DNA from: JBBQVS01 sp038211295
Lineage (GTDB): Bacteria > Chloroflexota > Ktedonobacteria > Ktedonobacterales > Ktedonobacteraceae
Assembly (NCBI GenBank): GCA_038211295.1
Contig: JBBQVS010000032.1
Coordinates: 1 to 39,196 of the forward strand
Length of the DNA: 39,196 nt
Direction of reading: 5' to 3'
Part shown: positions 32,231 to 39,196 of the stretch, one piece after another
How positions within the stretch are numbered: position 1 is the stretch's first letter
How the letters are laid out: the number at the start of each line of letters is the position of its first letter
Program-made: the position numbers and the translations under genes
Notes under the pieces: model-generated
What the model was told of the DNA's origin: nothing
Seen by the model: the letters and a program-made list of their open reading frames with translations, nothing else
The model's database searches: none

Positions 32231-33337
32231 ATGGAGACACGTTTCACGCTGGGGATTGAAGAAGAGTTTCAGTTGGTGAACTTGCAAACAGGTGAGTTAA
32301 ATTCTTGCGCGGACGCCATCATTGCGAAGGGGGCGGGTACGTTGGGAGAGCAACTCAAGCAGGAGATGTCGCAATCGACGATAGAACTGGTCTCGGATAT
32401 TTTGCCCGATATTGCTACTGCACGGAAAGAGACACGCGCGACCCGTGCCGCGCTGACTCAGCTTGTGAAAGAAGAAGGGCTGGCTATTATTAGCGCGGGA
32501 ACGCACCCCAGCTCGTCGTGGCGCGACCAGAAAAACACCGAGGGCGAACGCTACATCGAGCTGGCGGAGGAATATCAGGATGTCGTGCGCTCCGATCTCA
32601 TCTTTGGCCTGCATGTACATGTGGGTGTGGAGAACAAAGACCTCGCCATCACCATTATGAATCAGGTACGCACATGGTTGCCGCACATCCTCGCGCTCTC
32701 GACAAACGCACCCTTCTGGTCGGGGCGTATGACGGGCCTCAAGTCGTATCGCGCCGTGCAGTGGAAGCGGTTCCCGCGCAGTGGCGTCCCCTATGTTTTC
32801 CCCTCGTGGGATCACTTCGATAGATATGTGCAAGACCTGGTAGACATGGGCTGTATCGATGATGGTAAAAAAATCTGGTGGGATGTGCGCCCACATGCGT
32901 TCTTCGACACCATCGAGTTTCGTGTCTGTGATATGCCCTCGACGCTGGAAGACACGCTGGCGATAGCGGCACTGTGTCAGGCAATGGTGGCGAAACTGGC
33001 ATTATTGCGAACGCAGGGGAAAACGGTGCCTATCGTCAAGAGTCGCTACATCGAAGAAAACAAATGGCGGGCGATGCGTTATGGGCTGGATGCTGAGGTT
33101 GTGGATTTCACCTTGCGCCGTCGCCTGAGTATGCGCGACTCAATCCGCGAGCTGCTAGACTTTGTGGATGAGGTTGTTGACGGGCTGGGAAGTCGGCAGG
33201 AGATAGCGTATCTGCACGCGCTGCTTGATGATAAGCAAGGAACGGGTGCGGATAGACAAATAGCGATTTACAAAGAGACGGAGAGTACGCAGAAGGTGGT
33301 CGCGTTTTTGTTGGAGCGAACAATGCAAGGAGTGTGA
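32231..33337 (+). CDS. GCS2/YbdK-type carboxylate-amine ligase, copy 1
   Basis: This 368-aa ATP-dependent ligase is of the glutamate-cysteine ligase family 2 (glutamine-synthetase fold). It joins a carboxylate, often glutamate, to an amine; family members make gamma-glutamylcysteine or other gamma-glutamyl amides. Visible are TLGIEEEFQLV (6-16), SAGTHPSSSW, FGLHVHVGVENKD (metal/ATP site), SYRAVQWKRFPRSG and DTIEFRVCDMPSTLEDT. TGAGGAGC sets ATG 32231; the frame is open 30 codons further up without good signals. A close paralogue starts one base after its stop codon. Its neighbours, transglutaminase-like proteins and a small L7/L12-like protein, suggest peptide or protein tagging as well as thiol synthesis. 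Confidence 0.9.
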   Translation: METRFTLGIEEEFQLVNLQTGELNSCADAIIAKGAGTLGEQLKQEMSQSTIELVSDILPDIATARKETRATRAALTQLVKEEGLAIISAGTHPSSSWRDQKNTEGERYIELAEEYQDVVRSDLIFGLHVHVGVENKDLAITIMNQVRTWLPHILALSTNAPFWSGRMTGLKSYRAVQWKRFPRSGVPYVFPSWDHFDRYVQDLVDMGCIDDGKKIWWDVRPHAFFDTIEFRVCDMPSTLEDTLAIAALCQAMVAKLALLRTQGKTVPIVKSRYIEENKWRAMRYGLDAEVVDFTLRRRLSMRDSIRELLDFVDEVVDGLGSRQEIAYLHALLDDKQGTGADRQIAIYKETESTQKVVAFLLERTMQGV

Positions 33338-33338
33338 T

Positions 33339-34514
33339 ATGGCAAAGCGTTTTTCGCTTGGCATCGAAGAAGAGTTTCAACTGGTGCGCCGCGAAACTGG
33401 AGAACTTTGCTCGTGCGCTCAAAGCGTGTTGGCGAAGGGGGCGCCCTATTTCGAGGAGCAGATTAAGCCGGAGATGCTACAGTCAACCGTAGAACTGATT
33501 TCAAACGTCTTCCCGGATATGGCTGCCGCACGTATAGAGCTGCACACGCTTCGCGCCCTGCTAAGTAAAATAGCAGGTGAAGAGGGTCTGGCACTGGTAA
33601 GTGCGGGAACGCATCCGAGCGCGTTGTGGGTCGATCAAGAGCGAACCGATGGGCAACGCTATATCGAGCTGGAAAAAGAATATCAGGATGTTGGGCGTTC
33701 GATTTTGATATTTGGCCTGCATGTGCATGTGGGCATTGAAAACAAAGAACTCGCGGTTCGAGTCATGAATCAGGTCAGGACGTGGTTGCCACAACTGCTG
33801 GCGATCTCCTCCAACTCTCCATTCTGGCAGGGGCGTATGACGGGCCTCAAATCGTATCGCTCCGTCGTCTGGAAGCGGTTCCCCCGTAGCGGTATGCCGG
33901 AAGTGTTCGCGTCGCGGGAGCATTTCGATAGGTACGTGCAAGACCTTGTTGAGATGGGCTGTATCGACAATGGTAAGAAAATCTGGTGGGACATTCGCCC
34001 GCATCCCTTCTTTGATACCATCGAATTTCGTGCCTGCGACATGCCTGCGACCATCGAGGACACGCTGGCGATAGCGGCATTGTGTCAGGCAATGGTGGCA
34101 AAATTGACGTATCTTGACGAGCGCGATATGGCGGTTCCCACGCTGAAGCGTGACTACATAGATGAGAACAAGTGGCGTGCGATGCGCTATGGGCTGGACG
34201 CCGACGTAATCGACTTCACGCAGAGACGCTGTATAAGTATGCGCGACTCGATCCGCGAACTGCTAAACTTTGTGGACGAGGTTGTGGACGATCTGGGAAG
34301 TCGGCAGGAGATGAACTATCTCCGCGTCCTGCTGGATAGTCCGAATGGAACTGGAGCAGACCGCCAGATGGCGGCGTATCAAGAAGGCAGCGAGGACATT
34401 GAGAAGGTCAAGCATCTCCTGATGGAGCAGACGATGCGAGGGATCACGCTCGCAAGTGCCGACCTCTCCGACAAGTTTTTGCAGTTCAAGATGTACCAAG
34501 ATAGCGGGAAGTAA
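33339..34514 (+). CDS. GCS2/YbdK-type carboxylate-amine ligase, copy 2
   Basis: This 391-aa tandem paralogue of the preceding ligase is roughly two thirds identical by eye over the shared length. It keeps the same signatures: SLGIEEEFQLV (5-15), SAGTHPSALW, FGLHVHVGIENKE, SYRSVVWKRFPRSG and DTIEFRACDMPATIEDT. It has about 20 extra C-terminal residues (ASADLSDKFLQFKMYQDSGK). The ATG lies one base after the upstream TGA, and its Shine-Dalgarno (AAGGAG) lies inside the first gene, so the two are translationally coupled. All visible catalytic segments are retained in both copies, which argues for different substrates or a heteromeric enzyme rather than decay. Confidence 0.9.
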   Translation: MAKRFSLGIEEEFQLVRRETGELCSCAQSVLAKGAPYFEEQIKPEMLQSTVELISNVFPDMAAARIELHTLRALLSKIAGEEGLALVSAGTHPSALWVDQERTDGQRYIELEKEYQDVGRSILIFGLHVHVGIENKELAVRVMNQVRTWLPQLLAISSNSPFWQGRMTGLKSYRSVVWKRFPRSGMPEVFASREHFDRYVQDLVEMGCIDNGKKIWWDIRPHPFFDTIEFRACDMPATIEDTLAIAALCQAMVAKLTYLDERDMAVPTLKRDYIDENKWRAMRYGLDADVIDFTQRRCISMRDSIRELLNFVDEVVDDLGSRQEMNYLRVLLDSPNGTGADRQMAAYQEGSEDIEKVKHLLMEQTMRGITLASADLSDKFLQFKMYQDSGK

Positions 34515-34557
34515 GGAAGAAAGTAACACACAAAAGGAGAGTTGGTTCACAGACGTT

Positions 34558-34585
34558 TTGATAGTCTTCTACTATTCTCTATATT
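34558..34585 (+). promoter_or_regulatory. Promoter for the L7/L12-like gene
   Basis: TTGATA (34558-34563), a 16-base spacer and TATATT (34580-34585) lie 57 bases before the ATG at 34642. Each box differs from consensus at one position. Confidence 0.6.
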
Positions 34586-34599
34586 GAAAAGGTAATCAC

Positions 34600-34618
34600 G
34601 CCCTCTCAAAGAGAGGGC
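34600..34618 (+). promoter_or_regulatory. 8-bp hairpin in the 5' leader of the L7/L12-like gene
   Basis: GCCCTCTC and GAGAGGGC form a perfect 8-bp stem with an AAA loop, just after the promoter and 23 bases before the start codon. No U-run follows, so it is more likely a leader structure than a terminator. Confidence 0.5.
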
Positions 34619-34641
34619 AAGTAGAGAAAGAGACACTACTC

Positions 34642-35004
34642 ATGGACGAGCAAGAACAGATTCGGCACATCACGTTGCCACAGGCCAAACTGAACCACAT
34701 GGAAGTCTTAACGCAAGCCAGAGTGAACCGTATCGAAGCCCTGATGCAGCAGATGTTTACTATGCTGGCAGCTTCTGACGCAACTTCAACCGGCGAGCGC
34801 ATTCAGGTACGAAACATGTTGGAGGAGTTGCAGCGTGACATCGAAACCACGCTAGAGGAACGACCAGAGCTGAAAGCCATCCGTGCTGCCCTACTTGCTG
34901 GCGACAGAATGAAAGCTATCAAGCTCTATCGTAGCACTTATGGCGTTGGCCTGAAAGAGGCGCAGGACGCGTTGGATGCATTAAAAACTCTAAACAAGGT
35001 ATAG
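34642..35004 (+). CDS. Small protein with ribosomal L7/L12 C-terminal-like domain
   Basis: This 120-aa soluble protein has a helical N-terminal part (about 1-75, rich in Gln, Met and Glu, LTQARVNRIEALMQQMFTM). The C-terminal domain (about 80-118) resembles that of ribosomal protein bL12: LLAGDRMKAIKLYRSTYGVG followed by LKEAQDALDAL. It is not L12 itself, since it lacks the true L12 N-terminus and the rpl operon context. Such domains occur in many small proteins of unknown role. It has its own promoter and leader hairpin and a strong downstream hairpin. It lies between the ligase pair and the transglutaminase pair, so it could be a substrate or partner of that system. Confidence 0.8.
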   Translation: MDEQEQIRHITLPQAKLNHMEVLTQARVNRIEALMQQMFTMLAASDATSTGERIQVRNMLEELQRDIETTLEERPELKAIRAALLAGDRMKAIKLYRSTYGVGLKEAQDALDALKTLNKV

Positions 35005-35011
35005 CAAACAC

Positions 35012-35043
35012 GTTCTCTCTTCCCAGCATCGGGAAGAGAGAAC
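35012..35043 (+). terminator. Perfect 13-bp hairpin after the L7/L12-like gene
   Basis: GTTCTCTCTTCCC and GGGAAGAGAGAAC pair fully around a 6-base loop, starting 8 bases after the stop codon. There is no U-tract after it, so it is either a U-less terminator or an mRNA-stabilising structure. Confidence 0.6.
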
Positions 35044-35319
35044 AAACCTGAAATCTTACCTGCTCTGCTCAGTCACAACCTCTGTACATTTTATACACTA
35101 GCTAGATATTGTTTGCTGTTTTTATATCATGCTGACTACTTTTTAAGACAAATATGCTCTTCTGCTTACGTTAACCACTCATCTGAGGGCTGTTTATCGT
35201 GATAAGGTCAACTGTATACGATTTCGTGAGATGTGAAGCCCTTTTGTGACGTATACTATAGCAACAACACTGAGAGAGACGTGACTATAGACGTCTCGTA
35301 AAAAAAGGATAGTTACCAC
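35044..35319 (+). promoter_or_regulatory. Leader region of the transglutaminase genes
   Basis: This gap carries no gene I can support. It contains a TATACT box (35252-35257) without a convincing -35 partner. A 7-bp hairpin (GAGACGT 35276-35282 with ACGTCTC 35291-35297) lies before the AAAAGGAT ribosome-binding site. The promoter of the two transglutaminase-like genes is probably here. Confidence 0.45.
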
Positions 35320-36204
35320 ATGCGTATTCGAGTAGGATGCGAGTTCCGTTATGAGGCGACGTGGCCTACTCCAACGGTAATTCAAGTTGAACCCCGACCA
35401 GATGCTGACCACCGTTTGCTTGAAGGACGCTGGGAAACCACCCCGGCGATTGTGTCCCGCCTTTACAGTGATAGTTTTGGCAACTCCTGCCGCCGTTTGA
35501 TGATGCCGTCTGGTGAGCAAGTCTGGAAGTATGACGCGCTTATCGAAGTTTCAGGTGAGCTAGAACCCTATGTTCCCGATGCGATTCAGTTGCCCGTTGA
35601 GTCACTGCCAGATGAGACGCTTGTATACACACTGCCGAGCCGCTTCTGTCTCTCTGATGTCCTCTCCGATCAAGCGTGGGCATTGTTTGGCAACACGGAG
35701 CCGGGGTGGGCGCGTGTGCAGGCGATCTGCGATTGGGTGCATTCCAATATTCGCTTCCAGTATGGCACAAGCACGCCGACGACAACGGCTGCCGATGTGT
35801 GCGCTCAAGGCGTGGGCGTGTGCCGCGATTTCGCGCATCTCGCGATAGCCTTTTGTCGCGCCATGAACATTCCCGCACGGTACGCGTTCGGCTATCTCCC
35901 CGATATCAAGGTCGCGCCGGTGGATGCCGCGATGGATTTTTGTGCATGGTTTGAGGTGTATCTTGGCGATAGATGGTATACGTTTGACGCACGTAACAAT
36001 GAGCGACGTATCGGGCGCGTGCTAATTGGACGTGGACGCGATGCATTGGACGTGGCGATGGTTACTTCTTACGGCTCCCCACGTTTACAAAGTATGATTG
36101 TATGGGCCGACGAAGTACCCGATGAAACAACACTCGCGACGGAGCTGGTGCCAGAGGCCCACAAAGCGGTCTCTAGCCAAAGAGAGGATACCGCCTCAGC
36201 ATGA
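35320..36204 (+). CDS. Transglutaminase-like protein with altered catalytic His
   Basis: This 294-aa protein has the N-terminal beta domain and papain-like core of bacterial transglutaminase-family proteins. Members cleave or form amide bonds. The nucleophile is Cys168 (GVGVCRDFAHLAIAFCRA). At the place of the usual His-Ala-Trp the sequence is FCAWFEVYL, with Cys208 where the catalytic histidine is expected. Asp223 (TFDARNN) is kept. Such a substitution could mean a non-peptidase role or a different mechanism; some members of this subfamily may lack the His. The stop overlaps the next gene by 4 bases (ATGA). Ligases of the GCS2 family lie upstream. Confidence 0.88.
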   Translation: MRIRVGCEFRYEATWPTPTVIQVEPRPDADHRLLEGRWETTPAIVSRLYSDSFGNSCRRLMMPSGEQVWKYDALIEVSGELEPYVPDAIQLPVESLPDETLVYTLPSRFCLSDVLSDQAWALFGNTEPGWARVQAICDWVHSNIRFQYGTSTPTTTAADVCAQGVGVCRDFAHLAIAFCRAMNIPARYAFGYLPDIKVAPVDAAMDFCAWFEVYLGDRWYTFDARNNERRIGRVLIGRGRDALDVAMVTSYGSPRLQSMIVWADEVPDETTLATELVPEAHKAVSSQREDTASA

Positions 36205-37139
36205 GTCAGGGCCAACACGACCTTGAAACGGTCATTGCATCGCTTGACCTGCTCGACCCGCAAAATGTCGATTGGGGACGGGTGCAGCGCACCGCGTACT
36301 TAATTCATCAGCATTTGCGGTACGAGTATCCGGGGCCAATTCACGACCTGAGCCAGCGTTTGATGCTCGTGCCGCCGGAACATTATGGCGATCAACGGCG
36401 TGTGGTGTACCGTCTGGAAGTATCCACGCCGCCTTCTGAGATACGTAGCACGTTCGACGAGTTTGGCAATCTTGTACTAAACCCACTTGTGCCAGTCGTC
36501 GAGCAAATGATCGACTTCGAGGCGTGGATTGTGGTCGAGCGACGCGCCGATAGTGACCCCCACTACATAGAAGCTTTGTGGTTGACGGACGCGCGTCTCC
36601 TCTCACCCTCAGCATTGACACACCCTGATGAGCAGTTACACATGGCTGCCACGTTGTTGCTCTCGGAGGGACTACAGGGGCTAGAACTGGCGCGACGTAT
36701 CAATAGTTGGGCCTATCGCGCGTTGGAGTATGAGAATGGGGTCACTACGTTTCGCACAACCGCGGCGGAGGCACTCGCGCTTGGAAAAGGTGTGTGTCAG
36801 GATTTCGCGCACATTATGATTTCGTTGTGTCGTCTGTGCCATCTACCTGCACGCTACGTCTCTGGTCATATGCTCGGCGAGGGCGGCACACATGCATGGG
36901 TGGAGGTGCTGTTGCCAGTTGTGGGCAATCCCAAACAGGCGTTGGTCGTGCCGTTCGACCCGACACATGAGCGCGAGACCAGTTTGAGCTATATCACCAT
37001 CGCAGTTGGGCGTGACTATTTTGATGTTGCGCCAACCTCCGGCGCTTTCCGTGCTTCCTATAGTGGACAACTTTCCGCGCATAAGCGGGTTGACCTGACC
37101 GTATTGGAATATGCCGATACAGGGATGAAAGGCGAATAG
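36201..37139 (+). CDS. Transglutaminase-like protein with intact catalytic triad
   Basis: This 312-aa protein has an N-terminal transglutaminase beta-domain (about 30-130, RTAYLIHQHLRYEYPGPIHDL) and a core domain with triad Cys199 (GKGVCQDFAHIM), His231 (GTHAWVEVLL) and Asp253 (PFDPTHE). It probably acts as a protease or amide ligase on a peptide or small protein. Its start overlaps the stop of the first transglutaminase-like gene (ATGA), so they are translationally coupled and may form a complex of one intact and one altered subunit. There is no signal peptide, so both appear cytoplasmic. A separate mutS promoter follows. Confidence 0.9.
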   Translation: MSQGQHDLETVIASLDLLDPQNVDWGRVQRTAYLIHQHLRYEYPGPIHDLSQRLMLVPPEHYGDQRRVVYRLEVSTPPSEIRSTFDEFGNLVLNPLVPVVEQMIDFEAWIVVERRADSDPHYIEALWLTDARLLSPSALTHPDEQLHMAATLLLSEGLQGLELARRINSWAYRALEYENGVTTFRTTAAEALALGKGVCQDFAHIMISLCRLCHLPARYVSGHMLGEGGTHAWVEVLLPVVGNPKQALVVPFDPTHERETSLSYITIAVGRDYFDVAPTSGAFRASYSGQLSAHKRVDLTVLEYADTGMKGE

Positions 37140-37180
37140 TCCAGAAAAAACAGAGTAAACACTCCTACAAGTACCGTTTT

Positions 37181-37209
37181 TTGACAAGACGCGCAGAATA
37201 CTGTAAAGT
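37181..37209 (+). promoter_or_regulatory. Promoter of the interrupted mutS
   Basis: A perfect TTGACA (37181-37186), a 17-base spacer and TAAAGT (37204-37209, 4 of 6) lie 50 bases before the mutS ATG. The gene thus still has a promoter, and a truncated product could be made. Confidence 0.65.
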
Positions 37210-37259
37210 ACAGACGTTCCAATTTTTCTGTTTTTGTCAATAGAAGCGAGTAGTAGTGT

Positions 37260-37535
37260 ATGACGACGCCCGCACGTCTCCAATATCTGACCATTAAAAG
37301 CCAGTACCCTGACGCGATTCTGTTGTATCAGGTTGGCGATTTTTATGAAACGTTTGACGATGACGCCCGCATAACCGCGCGTGAGCTGCAGATTGTTCTG
37401 ACGCACCGCCTGCATGGACACGGACGCGACTGTGAACGTGTGCCTCTGGCAGGCATTCCCCTGCATGCACTTGACAACTATGTGGGAAAACTGGTGTTGC
37501 GCGGCTACAAAGTAGCTGTGTGCCAACAGGTGGGA
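37260..37535 (+). pseudogene. mutS: mutS 5' fragment, interrupted by an integrated element
   Basis: Ninety-two codons match the start of DNA mismatch-repair protein MutS domain I: ARLQYLTIKSQYPDAILLYQ, the mismatch-probing GDFYE (26-30), and ERVPLAGIPLHALDNYVGKL, then GYKVAVCQQVG. Full MutS has about 850 residues. After codon 92 the expected continuation (near D-P) is lost. The frame runs into unrelated AT-rich sequence antisense to a serine recombinase until a stop at 37784. The remaining mutS should lie beyond the element, outside this window. Mismatch repair is probably impaired in this state unless a second mutS exists. Confidence 0.88.
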
Positions 37536-39151
37536 TCACAATTGCCGTCATTTCTTTCTATCGTAGACGCGCTTAGTTTGTCAATGACTTCTGGGTGTGC
37601 TGTAATTGTATATTGTTCATGGCTTGTGTCCGTTGCTTTGTATATTTTTACGGATATACCTAACATACGTAATGCTGTTCTTTTTTCTTTGTATGTTGGT
37701 TCTTCGCTCTTTCTCTTAATTTGTTCGCACCACTTAAAAAATTCATTAACTTCTACTTTTGCCTGTTCTGCTCTATTAGCATGAGGGTGTGTATTGTTTA
37801 CCTCAGTGTGTAGCTTTTGTAGGTTATCTTCTAGTCTGTTAAGTTCCGCAATCATTAGTTCCCTTGCGCGTCCTGATAATCCTTGTATATCTTTAATGGT
37901 GCGCTCTTGTTCTTCTTGGGTGTATTTGATAATTTTATTCAACGACTCTATTTCATTTACTTTTGATGAGGGATGGCTTTGTAAAACATTTTTAAGTTCG
38001 TCGATTTCATTGAGGATGTCTTTTACAAATTGCCAGGCTGCTTCATCAATTTTTCCAACTACTATGGTCGGTAGATATTTGCAGGTGTGATGATTTGGTA
38101 CATTTGACGCTCCGCACCTATAATGAGTTGTTGGATATTTTTTACCTTCTCTCGGGTGATTATATCGAACAACAACCATTGCGCGTCCGCAATATCCACA
38201 GCTTATGTACCCTGCTCGCAATAATGTTTGTTCTGGTTCTTTATTATTTCGTATGGCCTCTTGTCTTGCTACTACTCTTTTGTTTTGGGCTGCATACCAG
38301 ATATCCTTTGTTACTATTGGTGGTATAACTCCTTCTGGAATGGGTGTTGGGTTTGGGTGTATTATAGACTTTCTTTTTCCATCTATCAGTTCCCATTTAA
38401 GCCTTCTGTTCATGCCTTCCCCTGTGTAAAAGGTATCTTTAAGAATGCGTGTTACTGTCGTTGTACCCCATTCTCCTCTATTTGTTGGGTTTGGTACTCC
38501 TTCGGTAATGAGTGTTGCTGCAATCTTGCGAACTGACATGTTTTCAGTAACATAAAGATGGAATATTCGGTGTACTATGGTTGCTTCTATTGGGTTGATT
38601 GTATAGAAGGTATGCTTTTCGTCTCCCCATACATAGCCGTACTTTGCTTTCCCTGTTCCTATCATTTGTCCCTTTTCTACTTTGTTTTGTACTCCTCTAA
38701 CATTTCTCTCTATGATTTTTTCTCGTTCTATTGCGGCTGCGAATGCAAGGGCTTGACGTAGGAAACCGCCGAGCGGTGATGTATCTAGTGGCTCTGTGAT
38801 GCTTTCGAGTCGGACGTTATTCTCAAGCATCTCGTTAAGAAGCACTGCTTGGTGAATAGGCTCCCTTGAGAGTCTATCTAAAGAATTGACTATTACAACT
38901 TGTACGGTATGATTGCGAACAGCTTCACGTATGTATTTTGTGAGTTTTGTACGTTCTCGTAGGTAGAAACCTGAAAAGACTTCTTTGATAATGTCAACAA
39001 CTACCCATCCTTTACTTGCAGCGTATCGCCGTATTGCTTTTTACTGTGACTCCATCGAGTGGCCTTGTTCCTCTTGCTGGCGGTCAGAGACGCGAACATA
39101 TCCGATTGCGTAGACTACAGCATTATCTGGAACTTCTGGAAAGTTTTTCAT
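37505..39151 (-). pseudogene. Large serine recombinase with in-frame stop codon
   Basis: Reading from ATG 39151, after an AGAGGA ribosome-binding site, the frame encodes a large serine integrase. The start contains YVRVSDRQQ with nucleophile Ser22. Codon 37 is TAA (39043-39041), directly after GHSMESQ. The frame then continues as a normal resolvase domain (KAIRRYAASKGWVVVD, VVIVNSLDRLSRE, SPLGGFLRQALAFAAAIERE), a Recombinase domain, a zinc ribbon (CGYCGRAM...YRCGASN...HTC) and a coiled coil. The stop separates the catalytic serine from the rest, so the protein should be inactive unless read through. The largest open frame left starts at GTG 38845. The last 11 residues before the TAG lie in mutS antisense sequence. 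Confidence 0.85.
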
Positions 39152-39196
39152 TATTTTTCCTCTCATCATTTTTTACTCTATTACTTTTTAAATCTC
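37536..39196. mobile_element. Integrated element in mutS (left end; right end outside window)
   Basis: From 37536 the sequence changes from mutS to a distinctly AT-rich tract whose first gene is a large serine recombinase. This is the usual layout of a serine-integrase prophage or integrative element beside its attachment site. The junction lies near the CAACAGGTGGGA of mutS codons 89-92. The right end, the matching attachment site and the rest of mutS should lie beyond 39196. Whether it is a prophage or another type of element cannot be seen. Confidence 0.7.

Noticed and set aside
37536..37784. Continuation of the mutS frame as a novel fusion protein
   Set aside because: It is antisense to the recombinase C-terminus and encodes no MutS-like sequence; it is read-out after the insertion.
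39041..39043. Selenocysteine recoding of the stop in the recombinase, given tRNA-Sec in the window
   Set aside because: The codon is TAA, not TGA, so tRNA-Sec cannot read it.

Overview
This is a bacterial chromosome segment of about 50% GC with dense, mostly co-oriented genes. The gene content points to Chloroflexota, most likely class Ktedonobacteria. The hints are a receiver-DUF4388-roadblock protein, a PucR regulator, a DoxD-Rieske fusion, a flotillin/NfeD/PspA block and monoderm-type lipoprotein export. That assignment is inferred from gene content and style only; no search was run.

Layout. (1) 1-3642, minus strand: a type I restriction-modification operon, hsdM then hsdS then the first nine codons of hsdR, which runs off the window edge. 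It lies directly behind the 3' end of a selenocysteine tRNA gene (3738-3833, minus) that has its own promoter. (2) 3880-6093: a HAD phosphatase (minus) and a phenylacetate-CoA ligase (plus), followed by a cluster of palindromic intergenic repeats. (3) 6442-10604, plus: a 23-codon leader ORF, a peptide-type ABC substrate-binding lipoprotein and two permeases, with no ATPase genes. A terminator overlaps the next promoter. (4) 10709-17171, plus: a MiaB-type methylthiotransferase, a TPR protein, a 44-aa basic protein, a PucR regulator, a large receiver/DUF4388/roadblock signalling protein and a 42-aa single-pass membrane protein. (5) 30810-17229, read leftward: metH, cysS, a penicillin-acylase-family hydrolase, a DoxD-Rieske fusion, an XRE regulator with an operator over its own promoter, then a small membrane protein, an NfeD-like protein, flotillin and PspA. 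The last five look like a membrane-integrity module. (6) 31283-37139, plus: a T4-type polynucleotide kinase/phosphatase, two tandem GCS2/YbdK-type carboxylate-amine ligases, a small protein with an L7/L12-like C-terminus, and two overlapping transglutaminase-like genes. This resembles amidoligase/transglutaminase neighbourhoods. (7) 37181-39196: a mutS promoter and the first 92 codons of mutS, abruptly interrupted by an AT-rich element. The element's first gene is a large serine recombinase on the minus strand, and this gene carries an in-frame TAA just after the catalytic-serine segment.

The most notable observations are the interruption of mutS by a serine-recombinase element whose recombinase also appears broken, the amidoligase/transglutaminase/PNK cluster, tRNA-Sec beside the hsd operon, and the structured metH-cysS intergenic region. 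I found no rRNA, CRISPR array or complete insertion sequence.
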